This document shows positions 5,312 to 5,467 of a stretch of 5,467 bases of DNA, piece by piece. Every line of letters starts with the position of its first letter. Position 1 is the stretch's first letter. A program made the translations under genes and the position numbers. The notes under the pieces are model-generated. The model was not told the DNA's origin and did no database searches. It worked only from the letters and a program-made list of their open reading frames with translations. Source of the DNA: Candidatus Omnitrophota bacterium (GTDB taxonomy: Bacteria; Omnitrophota; Gorgyraeia; Zapsychrales; Fredricksoniimonadaceae); the NCBI GenBank assembly GCA_016789035.1, contig JAEUSC010000121.1, positions 1-5,467 of the forward strand, given 5' to 3'.

Positions 5312-5467
5312 ATGAAAAATATTTTGATGATTTTCGGATTACTTGTTGCCGTTTTTGTGGTGGTTGTGGCGTTACAACCGGATGATTTTCGTATTAGTCG
5401 TTCCAGCGTTATTTCAGCGCCGCCGCAGAAAGTTTTTGATCAAGTCAATGATTTTCATAATTGGGCA
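5312..5467 (+). CDS. SRPBCC (polyketide cyclase/START-like) domain protein with N-terminal membrane anchor, cut by right window edge
   Basis: Only the first 52 residues are present. Residues 1-21 form one hydrophobic segment after a short basic start (MKNILMIFGLLVAVFVVVVAL), either a membrane anchor or an uncleaved signal. It is followed by RISRSSVISAPPQKVFDQVNDFHNW (27-51), the characteristic opening strand and helix of SRPBCC/polyketide-cyclase-2 proteins, in which 'I.APP..VF..I.DF..W' is a common pattern. This fold binds hydrophobic ligands; the function of the membrane-anchored members is not established. AGAGAGGA (5296-5303) lies 8 bases before the ATG at 5312. The gene begins 17 bases after the VOC gene and is probably in the same operon. 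Usual length is about 170-190 residues, so most of the gene is outside the window. Confidence 0.87.
   Translation, partial: MKNILMIFGLLVAVFVVVVALQPDDFRISRSSVISAPPQKVFDQVNDFHNWA

Overview
This is a bacterial window with seven protein genes plus one further gene cut by the right edge (eight in all); the left edge also cuts one of them. I found no rRNA, tRNA, CRISPR array, insertion sequence or integrase. An exported protein with a clear signal peptide points to a Gram-negative (diderm) cell. The base composition is moderate, by eye a little under half G+C. The taxon cannot be fixed from this sequence; a proteobacterium or an uncultured diderm lineage would both fit.

Left part (1-1007): a minus-strand gene enters from the left edge and starts at 752. 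It is the N-terminal half of a YidE/AspT-type (AAE family) membrane transporter, ending in the first part of an RCK_C domain. The 255-base divergent region 753-1007 holds a candidate promoter for each direction and a 9-base direct repeat. Middle part (1008-2991): a stand-alone TIR-like protein of the CBASS/Pycsar-effector type, in which the glutamate expected to be catalytic appears to be leucine; an unrecognised polytopic membrane protein whose 5' end looks frameshifted; and, from its own strong promoter, an exported small heat-shock protein (Hsp20) with a coiled coil and a methionine-rich helix ahead of the alpha-crystallin domain. A long hairpin (3004-3055) closes this part.

Right part (3160-5467): a compact plus-strand set. 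An ABC ATPase and its permease overlap by 4 bases and closely resemble E. coli YadG/YadH. A PhnB-like VOC protein and the start of a membrane-anchored SRPBCC-domain protein follow at short spacing, each with a good ribosome binding site. These four are probably co-transcribed; the substrate of the exporter is unknown.

The points most worth a second look are the broken start of the membrane protein, the apparently inactive TIR-like domain, the methionine-striped exported Hsp20, a perfect 20-bp palindrome inside the VOC gene, and two mutually exclusive hairpins after hsp20. I see no convincing complete new system; the TIR-like / membrane protein / exported chaperone neighbourhood is the nearest candidate, and the link between those genes is only inference.
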